Shown here: one piece after another, positions 48,241-59,605 of the stretch
Numbering within the stretch: the first letter of the stretch is position 1
Layout of the letters: every line of letters begins with the position of its first letter
From: Salminus brasiliensis
Taxonomy: Eukaryota > Chordata > Actinopteri > Characiformes > Bryconidae
Reading direction: 5' to 3'
Assembly (NCBI RefSeq): GCF_030463535.1
Contig: NC_132894.1
Coordinates: forward strand, 30,451,125-30,515,124
Length of the DNA stretch: 64,000 nt
The notes under the pieces: generated by a model
The model's database searches: none
What the model was told of the DNA's origin: nothing
The model's input: only the letters and a program-made list of their open reading frames with translations
Made by a program: the position numbers and the translations under genes

Positions 48241-50565
48241 TAACTACATTGTTTTACTTATTCTTAGTTGACTATTGCCAATACTTTCTATGCCTGCGAC
48301 AGCGAAATGTATGTTTGGCAATTGATTGTGCCTAGCGTTTACTATGTCCACGTTTTATGTGGAGAGCGTTTTAAGTAAAGGTCATCGATTGGGGATACTC
48401 AATGATGCTTATGATGGTTAAACTGGTTACAATTTGCTTTAAAGCACTCCATATTTTCTATGATATATCCGAATGAATGTACAGTTTCTTCCACACTGCA
48501 GTAGCACACCAACTACCATACTGAGCCATATCCTGATTACAAGTTTTCTCCTCCTCCTGCCTTGTTTGCAGAGTTTATTTGGTAACTAGGGCATGCTTTG
48601 CTGAATGGGCAGACCTGACTTTCATATAACATCACTAAGTACTTTGTCACAATTTCTAGACCTCATCCTGGGCTTACATTTGTGATTGCAATGCAAGGCA
48701 AACTTGATTCCCTTAAACTCTACACTTTATTATTCCATTATTAACCTTAAGACTTAAAGTCTTTTCAGTTTAAAGCTTAATTACAACATATGCCCACATA
48801 TTGCACAGGTATTATAAAACTACACAACAGCCTACAACAGCCTACGAACAGAATCAAAAGCTCTCACTTCAGCTTAGACTGTTCTTAAACTGCAGGATCT
48901 TATACTGGGAAGTGGGAGAGCTCTAGGCAGGAAAAAAAGAATATTTCTGCGCTCCTGATTGGCAAGGTTCTCCTTCTGTAGGCAGCAATCAGCACAGCAA
49001 TAAAATGAAAAGGCTCTCTAACTTAATGAGGTTTTAAATTGGGGCTCTTGTAGCATAGGAGAAGGCTAAACATACATTATGGAGGCACCAAAACATCAGA
49101 CACTGTCTAATTAACTGCATTCAAAGCCCCAAAGGATTTGGTTTTTTTTTTACCAGATTTTTTAAGTCTTGACAGATTCCCCACGGAATACATTAGATGG
49201 CACACCATATTCTCATCTGAGCGCCGTACGAGTGTCAGTAAAGGAATGGGCACCTGTGCAAAGGTCCCACTTTTTCTTTTCTTGATGAATAATAGATAAA
49301 ATGTCTGCATGATCAAGTGAACCCCTGCCAGTCTGCTGAACCGAGGCATTTCTCGGGGAATCGTGGAGAAAATGTGACCTTGAGCCTTGTTTCACGGTTC
49401 CCTGCAGTGTGAGGGGCTAGCGCTGTCCTTATAAGACCCCAGACTAAAAACAAATGATACACTTCATGTGTGTGACTTTAAAACTGATAAATCATGTCAT
49501 TTTAGGGTTGTGTCTCCTGCCTTATTCCTGGAATGCAACACTTTTTTAAGTCAGTTATAGCTAGTATAATGTCATAGTCATGCCATAAGTGATGCATTTA
49601 AACACTTAGAATATGCAGATGTCTCAACACTGCGGCTGTGTAGAGGCATTTATTTACTACTGAATTATAGCAAACGAACAGGGCCCCTGGACAATGTTAA
49701 CATTGCTAGGTTCAAAATGTAACATTCACTTCCCAGCCCATATTATCCCAATATGCAAATTATACTGTGAAAAATGATACAGCTCCTCTTAAATTCATTG
49801 AAGGAATTGGATTTATTTATATATCTCCACCTATTCAGCCTACCGTAGTTTGGCTCCGGCCATTCATACTTCAGTTCTCAGGAGTGGTTTAGCTATGAGT
49901 GGTTTGAATAACACACAGTAACAGAAACAGCCTGTTTAATTCTAATGGATTAAGAGAGGTTGGAAAATACACAAAAATGAATGATGACCATTTTTGGAAC
50001 ATAAAACCACAGATATGTTATAATTGGACCTCAAGGAAATTTTATCTTAAATAAAAGACAAAATGTAGGATATGGCCCCTTCAATATTTCTACCATACAA
50101 AACATGTTTTAAATTGTTTTATACTGATTTTATAACAATAAATTGTTGAGTTTGAGTTGAGTTGTTATAAAGCCACCCTAAGGTCTAGCTTGAGCCCTGT
50201 CCACATGCATCCGGATATTTAAAAAGTCTTGGCCTCGTGTGTATACGAAAATGGCATGTTTGGTAACTGAGAACTGAGCTTGTAATTTCCTGACTTGCAT
50301 AATACACAACACACTACATAGGGAGTAGTGTGCAAATTGGGATTAATCTTTTATGAGGTAGCCTACTGTCGCCCCATTACGGAGCTAACATGCTCAAGCA
50401 AGCATTTTTTTTATTTTTGTGTGGAGAGAAATCTCTTTTTAAAAATATCTGGATACATGTAGATGGGATATTTATATTTAGCTTGGGCTATTAGTGTTGC
50501 TGTTGTACCCTACGCTACAGTGATCACTTCATAAGGAACTATACATCTGCTCTTTCATACATGAT
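48241..50565. other. Intergenic DNA downstream of drd4
   Basis: No supported gene, RNA gene or delimitable element was seen in about 2.3 kb. Confidence 0.5.
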
Positions 50566-51065
50566 ATGTGTCATGTCCACATCAAGCACCAGAATGGAGA
50601 ACAATGTGATCTTATGCATAGAGCAGTTGTTGGTGCCAGATGGACTGGGTTGACTGCTGATCTTGTGGGATTTTCAGCACAACTGGTGACAGACTGGTTC
50701 CAGCTGACAGGCTCAGAAAACCACTCTGAGCCTGTCAGCTGTCAGTATCGCAAATGTACCACATTGTCAAACCTCAAAGTGGATGGGCTACAACAGCAGA
50801 AGACCACGTCTGGGTTTACTTCTGTCAGCCAAGAACAGAAAGCTGAGGCTGCAGTGGGATCAGGCTTACCAGCACTAGACAGTTGAGGACTGGAGAAACG
50901 TAGCCTGGGCTGATGCTCACAGATGGTAGGGTCAGACTTTGGCCCCAACAGCGTGAATCTATTGACCAAACTTACCTTGTGTCTATGGTCCAGGCTGGTG
51001 GAGGTGGTGTAATGGTGTATCTTGAGGAGAGCTTTGGAAATGGTTAAGCTACACACAACCCCAAT
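50566..51065 (+). mobile_element. Tc1/mariner-like transposase fossil
   Basis: The sequence reads across frames as a decayed transposase of a fish Tc1-like lineage. Markers are GATGGGCTACAACAGCAGAA, GTCAGCCAAGAACAGAAAGC and the glycine-rich GTCCAGGCTGGTGGAGGTGG before the second catalytic region. Frameshifts and deletions break it, and the ends are missing. Confidence 0.75.
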
Positions 51066-51230
51066 AAAGGAGGTTATTCAAGGTTGAATTTAAGGTGCCA
51101 CACATTGGTTCGTGAGTGATGCTATAGAAGAATCAGTTGGTCTAAAGAACCTTAATTTAAAGTACGACTTACACACATCAGATTATAATGTATTGTTCAT
51201 TTGTATCAATTTTAATGTCAGTATTATTCA

Positions 51231-51728
51231 TAGGAATGTCCCGATCAGCTTACTCTGCCCCCAGATTCAATCCCAGTCTCTTAATGTTCAGTATCAGCTG
51301 ATACAGATCTGGTCCAATCTTTGAGTTTGTATAAATAATCCAGCTCCACTTTTAAGATAAAATGAGATGCTGATTAATCTGTTCAGTAAAATCCCTTTAT
51401 TTTTAGTATCAGTTTCTATAATGAGGCATTCTTGACTGCACTCGGTTCTGAATGGGCTCTTCAGTGCTGGTTTAAAAACAGAGAAAGGTGAGCGGTTCTC
51501 CCGCTGGTAAAACAGAGTGTTTCAGTGTTCATAAAGGTATGGTCTGTTTTCAGGTTCCACTGTAAAATTATTGCCTGCTCTGCAATAATGTCCGTTAATG
51601 GGGCCTTGAGGACACATAATGGTGCTCTCAACACAGTGGTTAAAACAAAGACTCTGAATTGGATTGGGATTAAAATAGCCAATATTCAACCTGTTAATAT
51701 ATGCTTGGACCGGATCAGGACATCCCTA
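51231..51728. mobile_element. hAT-like MITE, copy 1
   Basis: Imperfect terminal inverted repeats: left TAGGAATGTCCCGATCA, right (minus strand) TAGGGATGTCCTGATCC. It contains a GTATCAGCTGATAC-type internal motif. The body matches the copy at 53037. No transposase. Confidence 0.75.
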
Positions 51729-53036
51729 ATTGTTCAACAAACAAGCCCTTGCTCAGACCATATAGCTTAAGACTTCTGCTTAGCACTGTATGTATATTTT
51801 TGAGTATGTTCATTCCCAATCTTTCCCATTCATTTGTTATAACAAGCGTCTTAAGAGTCTCTGAGCCTCAAAGAGTTTCAGTTGAGGTGAGAAGAAGCAA
51901 GTCACGCTGTTGTCGCTCATTAAAACCTGTCGTTTTTGGGTTTTTTTTTTTTAGATCTCATCTGATCAGTTATCTGTGAGTAGTGAGAACACGGTTCCAC
52001 AGTTCTCACTCCGTGATGCTCTGCTTCTACTCCTAAAAATATCTATAACTCACAAAGAAGTAAAAGGTTAATTAATGCAGCTAAAACCAAGGTGTGGAGG
52101 ACATTAATGGCTTCCTGGGAGTTGTAGAAATGTTATGACAGCAGACAGTGAATTCTTCACACTCCACAGACATCATCTCACTAGCATAACAAGCTGCTGG
52201 ATGTCTTCGCAGAGCAATTTGACCAGCAAAAAGCCCTTTTCCTTACATTGTACAAATCACAGCTGGAGCCTTTCTTGAAGCTGACAGCCACAGTGCTCCT
52301 GACAGTCAATGCCGTTTTCTCCTGAACCTGTCCATGTCGAGATAGTAAGTACAATGGTGCTATACCAGGCCAGCACTAGGAGACATCATTCTCTCATGTT
52401 AGAGTGAGTTGTGCTGGGAGGAGGAACAAGAACAGTAGTTCAGAAGTGTATAAAGGTGGTGTATTTGATAAGGGGTGGGGGTGGCTTGAAATAAAGCATG
52501 GTGCCCATGGGGTTTAAACCATAGTTAAGTGTGCACGCAATACACAAGATAGCAATCTTGTAGAAAAAAAACATGTGATTAATGCCTCCCTATTGCACCC
52601 CATTTGCCTCATGTCACTTTATTACGATGCTCAGCTCCATCTACTGACAGAAGTAGCTCATGTTCGTTTATTTTGGTTTTTAGGCCAGGACTGCAAGTTT
52701 TGCTGTTGTCCAGCTGTTGTCTTTTCTTAGTCCAACCTAAATATGGGCACAGAACATGACATGGAAACTAGAGTACAAGAAATGAAATGATAATGTTGTT
52801 CCATTCCTTTAATATTGAAGGCGAATGCTGAAGAACATCTTGTCTGAATAGGCTGGATTTGGCTCAGCTGTGTATTGCTATTATGCGAACTACAAGAAGA
52901 GCGGTGTATAGGACACTCCACCAGGAGAGTACCTTTATGTTATAAAATATATATGTGGTGCTTAAATGAAAGTCTTAAAAGGTCTGGTGTTCTTACATTT
53001 GGTGATAGTATTAATGACAAGTTGTAATAAATACAC
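51729..53036. other. Intergenic DNA between the two hAT-like MITEs
   Basis: No supported gene; the short open frames lack splice or motif support. Confidence 0.5.
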
Positions 53037-53640
53037 TAGGGGTGTCCCAATCAAGTAATTGATCATTTACCATCGAGTGTCCTAGTGCTGAGTATCAGCC
53101 GATACCGATCCGATCTGATCTTTGTGTTTGTATAAATAATCCAGCCCGGGTTTAGATCAGATGAGCTGCTGATTAATACATTCAGTAAAATCCCTTTATT
53201 TTTAGTAGCAGTTTCCATAATGAGACATTCTGGACTGACTGATTAAGTTTAGTGGAGAGTTTTCTTAAAATGACCTATAGTGTTTAACAGTGTGTTTAAT
53301 ATCTTATAATCCAGTCTGACTCTCCTCCCTGACCAATCAGATCCCAGCTCCTTTACAACACTGCAGTCAGATCATCAGAGCATTTCAATGAGAGTTTTAT
53401 AAAGGTTCAGATATTATGGCCTGTTTTCAGGTTCCACTGTAAAATAGCTCCACACTGCAGGTTCTCTTTTATTTACCTTCTGAGAACGTCCACACCGCTG
53501 CCCACTGGGCAATAAAGTCCGTCAATGGACGCCTTGAGGACACTTTGATGGCGCTCTGAACACAGTGGTTAAAATACAGAATTGGAACCGGATTGGGATC
53601 AAAATAGGCCCGGATTCCAATCCACTCAGGACATCCATAA
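53037..53640. mobile_element. hAT-like MITE, copy 2
   Basis: Left end TAGGGGTGTCCCAATCA, right end (minus strand) TTATGGATGTCCTGAGTGG. It shares with copy 1 the blocks TATAAATAATCCAGC, AAATCCCTTTATTTTTAGTA and CCTGTTTTCAGGTTCCACTG, and is about 100 bp longer. Confidence 0.75.
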
Positions 53641-54447
53641 AATATACATCTTTTATGTTTGACAATGTGCACCACCCTGTTCCTGAAACATCTAGAACCT
53701 GTGGGGAACCACAGGGGAACCTTCTTTTTCTTTAAAAGACACATAAATCAGATGAAAGAAAAACATAAACATAATTTTAAGTAAACAAATCTTTTTAATA
53801 TTTATGTATGTTCTCTGAAAGTGTATGGTGCAATGTCACCTTCAAGACTTCAAGAACTTTCAAGGAATGCCCATACTACAATATGAGAAAATGGATTGTC
53901 CACTGTGCTATTTACGCATTAACCACAAATTCCTTAACAACGTCGAGACTGGGGATACAACCACTACACCAGTAAAAAAAATAAAATAAATAAACCCCCC
54001 CAAAAAATCAGGAGACTAATGCAGGAAGCGCTGTGGCCATCAGACTCCTCAGAGTGTAGTGCAGTCTGCCAGCTACATACTGCCCATTACAGAGCCATGA
54101 GTGCCGTGGCTGAGTCCTGCCTTGATTGAGCCCGAACATCACAGGGTAGGGCGCCAAATGACTCAGAGCATGCAAGAAACGAAGCTCATCTCTCATGTGC
54201 GAGCAGTCATTCCTCTCTCGTCTTTGAAGCCTGCAGAAGGAATGGAAAACACTGCATTCTCTCAGATGTGACCCTCTGATTCCCCCCCCCTTTTTTTGAC
54301 TGTGAGAACAAAGAGGATGTTCTCGCAAGGATTCATCCTGAGCCTGCAGAACACTGAGGGCTAGAATCCTACGCAGTCAGTCAGTTTACTTGCCATTTTG
54401 AAGCTGAGAACTTTCTGTAGTTTTATACATAACTATATATCAAGTAT
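53641..54447. other. Intergenic DNA
   Basis: Includes a C-run/T-run tract near 54282-54298. No supported gene. Confidence 0.5.
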
Positions 54448-54887
54448 ACACTATATGGCCAAAAATATGTGGACACCCCTTCAGATGAATGTACTTCGCT
54501 ACTTTAAGTTGCACCCATTGCTGACACAGATGTACAAATGCACAGAGACAGCTTGTCTAGTCCCTGTAGAGAAGTACTGCCAATAGAATAGGACTCTCTG
54601 GAGCAGATAAGCATGAACCTACTGGCACCATACTGCCTAATGCCAGGTGTGGGCTAGAGGTGTAGGAACCCCGAGCATTGAACTGTGGAGGAATGGAAGA
54701 ACTGTGTTCTCTGGAATGATGGATGGTGCTCCATCCAACACTTCTGGGATGAGTTGGGAATCATCCAACATCCTGTCCTCACTAACGCTCTTGTCACTAA
54801 ATGCAATCTATTCCTCACAGTAATGGTCCAAAATCAGGCAGAAACAGTGAATGAGCAGGTGTCTCAATACTATTGTCCATACAGTGT
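54448..54887. mobile_element. MITE-like element, family M, copy 4 (best preserved)
   Basis: Both termini are present as inverted repeats: left ACACTATATGGCCAAAAATA followed by GTGGACACC, right on the minus strand ACACTGTATGGACAATAGTA followed by TTGAGACACC. It is 440 bp long and does not encode a transposase. It defines the family. Confidence 0.85.
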
Positions 54888-55588
54888 ATGTGTATGTGCC
54901 CACATAACTACAAAACGTACCATTGTGATCAGACATTTACAGGCACTGAAATTACATGTACAACGGCAAACATATATATAGCCCAACCTTAATATTTGGT
55001 TAAATGTCCCTTAACAAGCACCTTGGTAGACTTCTGGTTTGATATTTGACCATTTCCATTGGCAGGACTTAATGTGAGCCTGCTCTATCCATTCCATAAC
55101 CACCTTTAATGGGGTGGGGAACACCCAATTATGTCCAGCTTCCAAATGTCTGGCTGATTGAGTTTGAGGTTATGCTGAGGAATTCTGAGGTAGTCTTGGT
55201 AAGCTGGAACTTTTAGCACCACTAAATTGATCATCTATATGTGGGAGTACAGTATGTATGAACCAGTATGTATAATTCTGACCCTGTGTTGATTTCAGAA
55301 ACCCCTCCAAATTGCACTATGCACTAAATTCTTTTTTCTTATATTAAAGATGTATGTTGTGGCTCTTTCCCCCCCCCAGAAAAAGAGCAGTTCAAGGAAA
55401 TTACTAAAAGCTCAATCTTACTGTCACTTCCATGCCCATAATGAGTGTGTAAACCTCTGATCACAGGTAGAGGTTACTGAAGTATAGGTCTTAAAGAGTA
55501 ATAAATAATAAGCATATGTTAAACTGTATTAGGATAAATATTGAATAAATAAGCATCATCTACATACATACCACTTGTATATGTTTAC
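54888..55588. other. Intergenic DNA downstream of sirt3
   Basis: No supported gene. The part next to 55588 should be the sirt3 3' untranslated region. Confidence 0.5.
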
Positions 55589-57183
55589 CTAATATGGCTC
55601 ATCACTAACCTTCTCTTCCTCTGCAGACATAAGGGCCTCCAGCTCAGGCAGCCAGCCCAAAGCTTCTGCCAGCCGTTTTACCCCACTAACTACATCACCC
55701 AGCTCTGCCACGTCATTGTGTCGTGGAGACCCACAGGCGAAGGGTCCCACCAGATCACGGTTTATTAGAAGGCGGGACACAGAGCCTCGTACAGCTCCAG
55801 CCAAGCTGGCAAAGGGCTCCACCTACAGACAAGCAGCCAGAAAACAAATCAGTATTAAGATCTGACTGAAGAGTGACATCTGTTGGTGAAAGTCACTATT
55901 AAACATTTCTGCTAGTAGATTCTGGGCCCTTTATGCATAGACTGATCCCTGATATCTATTCATGCAATTATAGCAGTAATCCAGTGCATAAATTCATGCT
56001 GATATGGGGCAGCAGCTTCAGGTAATATTATTTATCAGAACGGGCAAAGATGTGATCTCAGTGATTTTGAGTTTGTCAGACAGGGTGGTTTGAGTATTTC
56101 TACCAACAGCTTGAACCCATGGACACAACCTGACTTGTGTCTATATATAATGTATACTAGCACGACTTCTTGGCTACATTAGCTATCTTGTTTAGCAAAA
56201 TGAAAGAATCAAATGTGTCAATTTGCTGAATTTCAACTGGAACTTCAGCTGGAACAATGAAAAAGACTGCATATCTCACATTCAGTTCAAATTACACAAT
56301 GTACAATAATGTGTAGCGTACTTCATGTGATAGCACAGGCTTCTCTTACCTCTAAAGATGTTCCCATTACAATTAGCAAGTCCGCCATTGGGAAGTCTGT
56401 GAGATATAGGAAAAAATGCTGAGGCAGCTCTTCGCCGAAGAACACAATGTCAGGCTTAATTACTCCTTTACAGTGAGGGCAATTAGGCACCGTTCCTGCC
56501 ATTATATCATTCTGGGGAAAAGGGGGAAAATAATAAGTCTTCGATCTCTTCAAACATCATGACTCAGCAGGAAATAAGCATCTTCAGCTCTGGCTAATTT
56601 CTGTTTTTTCATATAACCACACTTTTCTGAGGTGTAGCTACAGACACTTACACGCAGTTCTTCACTTTTGTAGTCCCTGCGGCAGACTGTGCAGGTGGCC
56701 GTGGCGAATGTCCCATGTGCCTCCACCAACATCTTAGGTGGGATTCCTGCCACTTGAATACCAGATCACGAGTGCAATTAGAAAAAGGGTAGAAACAAGT
56801 TCTGTGTATGTCAAATACGTCAGTTGTCATCAAATTTGCGCCAGGTCTGAAGTAGCAGATTACAGACTTACTTCTCTCCAGTCCATCAATATTCTGAGTA
56901 TACATCCGGAGTAGCTGACCCTTGTCGTGAAGCAGCCGGATGAAGTAGTGCGTCAGATTCGGCTGATAATTCCCAGGATACAGCTCCTTTGCCAAGGCGA
57001 AGAAAGGCTTAGGGTTGTGGTGAAAATAGTTAATTTCGAAAATGGCCTCAGCATAGGGCAGGTTGTACTGCTGGAGGTTGTCATAAAGCCCACTTCCAGG
57101 TGACCTGTTAAAAAACATAGAAAGAACTGGCAGGTGATATTTAGTGGCAACTATTACTATTAGAGAAGGGTCTTCAGTATGTC

Positions 57184-57248
<65 letters not shown>

Positions 57249-58868
57249 AATATGCGCCAGGTACTTCAATATATATATATGCAAGCACCCCTATGGGATT
57301 CTAGTACTATATTAGCACTAAACAAACACTGACGATCACCTTTGGGATGTAACAGCAAAGGAGATCAGCAGCATGAAAGTGCACAAGAAAAATCTGCAGT
57401 TCTGATGCAATCATGTCAACATGGACCGGAAAAGCAATTTTTCCAACATCTTGTGGAATCCATGCCCTGAAAAACTGAGTCTCCCCAGTATTATATGGTG
57501 TTCCTAATGAAGTGCTCGGTAAGTGTATAATTTACCTTGTTAGTAGCAGTTTTACAGTGACTCTTTCAGTAAAGAGTCCCGGTACAACATTGTTACCTAG
57601 GGTTGCCACCTCAGACCTGTAAAATTCCTAAACACTCAAACACTGGCTTGACTTTTTACTGAATGTAGTTGATCGGTAGCTGATCTCATGAGAAATACTT
57701 GGATCCGCAATCAACAATAATCTAGGAAGGTCCGGGGGAAACCTTACTGTTGCCAGCGTTTTCCATTTCTAACAACTGACTGAAACCTGGTTACACCATG
57801 GCTTGTTTTTGCAGTCAGAATAGTAGGGTGATGTTTTTCCTCATGAAATCGGCCCCATTATAAACCAAAACATGATTTATTCAATTTCTTTGATTACTAT
57901 TAATAATAATAATGACTAATTATCATTTGACAAAAGTGCACTGCATTCCACATTTTCTTGTCATGCAACATTATGTAGGAAATAATAGTAGAAAGTGCAA
58001 ACTGTACCTACAGAGTGTAAATACATGCACGATTTGAATAAAAATGTATTAATTTTAACGATGTATTTTTAGCTCAGATAGATCTCTAGGCATTCTCTGA
58101 CAGCCTAGAAGGCCCTGAGGGTTCCTCTATGAACATTGGTCTGAGGGATGGATGGTGGGTTTTGATTCGGGTCTGGGGGGGGGGGGGACACCTAAACTTT
58201 ATTTCCTCACCTGAAATCTGGTATTCCACTCGGAGTACTGATTCCTGCTCCAGCCATCACCACTATTCTTTTGTACTCTTGTTCTCTGATACTTTTTGCA
58301 ACGTCCTCCAAAGTCAGCTGCTGGGCACTGCCAGAGCCTCCACCAAAAAGTCCTCTGTCTCCACAGCCTTTATGAAAATGTCTCCTATATATAAAATAAT
58401 TAAATAAATAAACACCAACCGTTTTTAAAAATATATACAAGACAAAATAACAGAGGAAACTATATTAACTGAAAGCCCAAAAAACTCATAGTGAAAGTAC
58501 CCACAGCTTCTGAGGAAGTGCACAGACCTTCTGATTGATATCATATGTCCTTGAAAGACCTGCAAAGGGGTTAGTTATCTTAGACCATGACCCAAGAGAA
58601 ACATATTGAGAAATTAAATTCAAAACTAGACACTGTGAAAAAAATCAGGTTTTATTAAGAATTATGAGCTAGATTAAATATTTGTCAGCCTGACAGACAA
58701 CACTAAGCTAGTCTGGATGAAGTTAGTGATTTAAATGTAATTAAATAAATAGTAATAAATAAAGACTTAGCTACATACTTTACCTTCTCCCTGGAGTATC
58801 GTTACCCCTCTGTTACTTTTGATATTTACAGCAAAGTAACGTCTCAATAAAATACGCAGCGACGTCAT
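55589..58868 (-). CDS. sirt3: NAD-dependent deacetylase sirtuin-3 (6 exons)
   Basis: SIRT3 removes acetyl groups from mitochondrial proteins using NAD. Exons are 58868-58784, about 58367-58211, 57104-56872, 56752-56652, 56511-56350 and 55822-55589, about 323 residues. Exon 1 ([15 protein letters not shown]) is arginine-rich and amphipathic, as expected of a mitochondrial presequence. Conserved features are [14 protein letters not shown] (68-81), TQNID (150-154), catalytic His171 in EAHGTF, zinc cysteines 179/182 and 203/206, GTSLEVEPFASL and INRDLVGP. The acceptor of exon 2 is uncertain: an AG at 58385-58386 looks better by context but does not keep phase with exon 1, whereas AG at 58368-58369 does. 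A small exon near 58500-58565 is an alternative. The rest is secure. Confidence 0.93.
57188..57246. repeat. (TA)n microsatellite in sirt3 intron
   Basis: About 29 uninterrupted TA units, 84 bp upstream (in sirt3 sense) of exon 3. Confidence 0.96.
57320..57530 (+). mobile_element. Tc1-like element 3' end fossil in sirt3 intron
   Basis: Contains CACCTTTGGGATGT, as in the conserved block after the last catalytic region of Tc1-family transposases, and ends with GGTGTTCCTAATGAAGTGCT, typical of the terminal repeat. Truncated and frameshifted. Confidence 0.6.
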
Positions 58869-59605
58869 GTTATTCGACTAAAGATACCAAATTAACTGCT
58901 ATTTAACTGCTATTATCTTATAGAAAATTCAGAGTATTAAAAACTCCAAATTTCTGCAAGAAATATATTCACCCAATTTCACGAAGCAGTGTAGATAAAT
59001 AAAAACAGGAGCTCCCATGTCAGGGTTGCAGTTCACTCAGTGACGAGCCATGCGTTACCGTAATACACGTACAAGCGCATCACAATCATCAAAGCAAAAG
59101 ATACAGAGGCTAAACCAGGTATTTTTTTTAATGATAATTAATGTTTAAACGTTTTTTTAAAAATATTTATAAAGTAAAACAATCATTTTAATATGTTCAG
59201 CAACAACGAATAACATTTCTCTATTTTGTGCTGCGCTGTTTTTCTAATACTTCAGGTAGATGCCTGTATTATATCCAGCGGCTGCCATTTTTAAGCATTA
59301 GTGAAATATCGAGTTTAAGTACGCACTATTATTGTATATATTATATATTATATATGCTGTATTTTACAATATATTATTACAAAATATGTTGTGATTATTT
59401 TTGACGTCCGTGCTTTTGTCTTTTAGGGGGAGCTGAACTGATGAAGCGTGACTTTTATTCTAGAATATTTGCCACAGGCACCGTGTAGGAAGTTACTGGA
59501 CTTAGCGACTGTATTGCAGATTCACTGCTCAGGAGGAGAAGTGGCCGGGTTTGTCCATTCATCAGTTCTGTCCCGCTGTAGTGACCAACACAGGACACAT
59601 TCAGG
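58869..59605. promoter_or_regulatory. Shared sirt3/psmd13 intergenic promoter region
   Basis: The start codons of sirt3 (minus) and psmd13 (plus) face away from each other across 737 bp. In mammals these genes share a bidirectional promoter. The interval is AT-rich in the middle and has CpG-containing stretches at 59041-59085 near sirt3. No TATA box or defined factor site is claimed; the untranslated leaders of both genes lie inside it. Confidence 0.65.

Noticed and set aside
50566-50886. 106-codon plus-strand frame
   Set aside because: It is one frame of a decayed Tc1/mariner-like transposase and does not continue the family frame.
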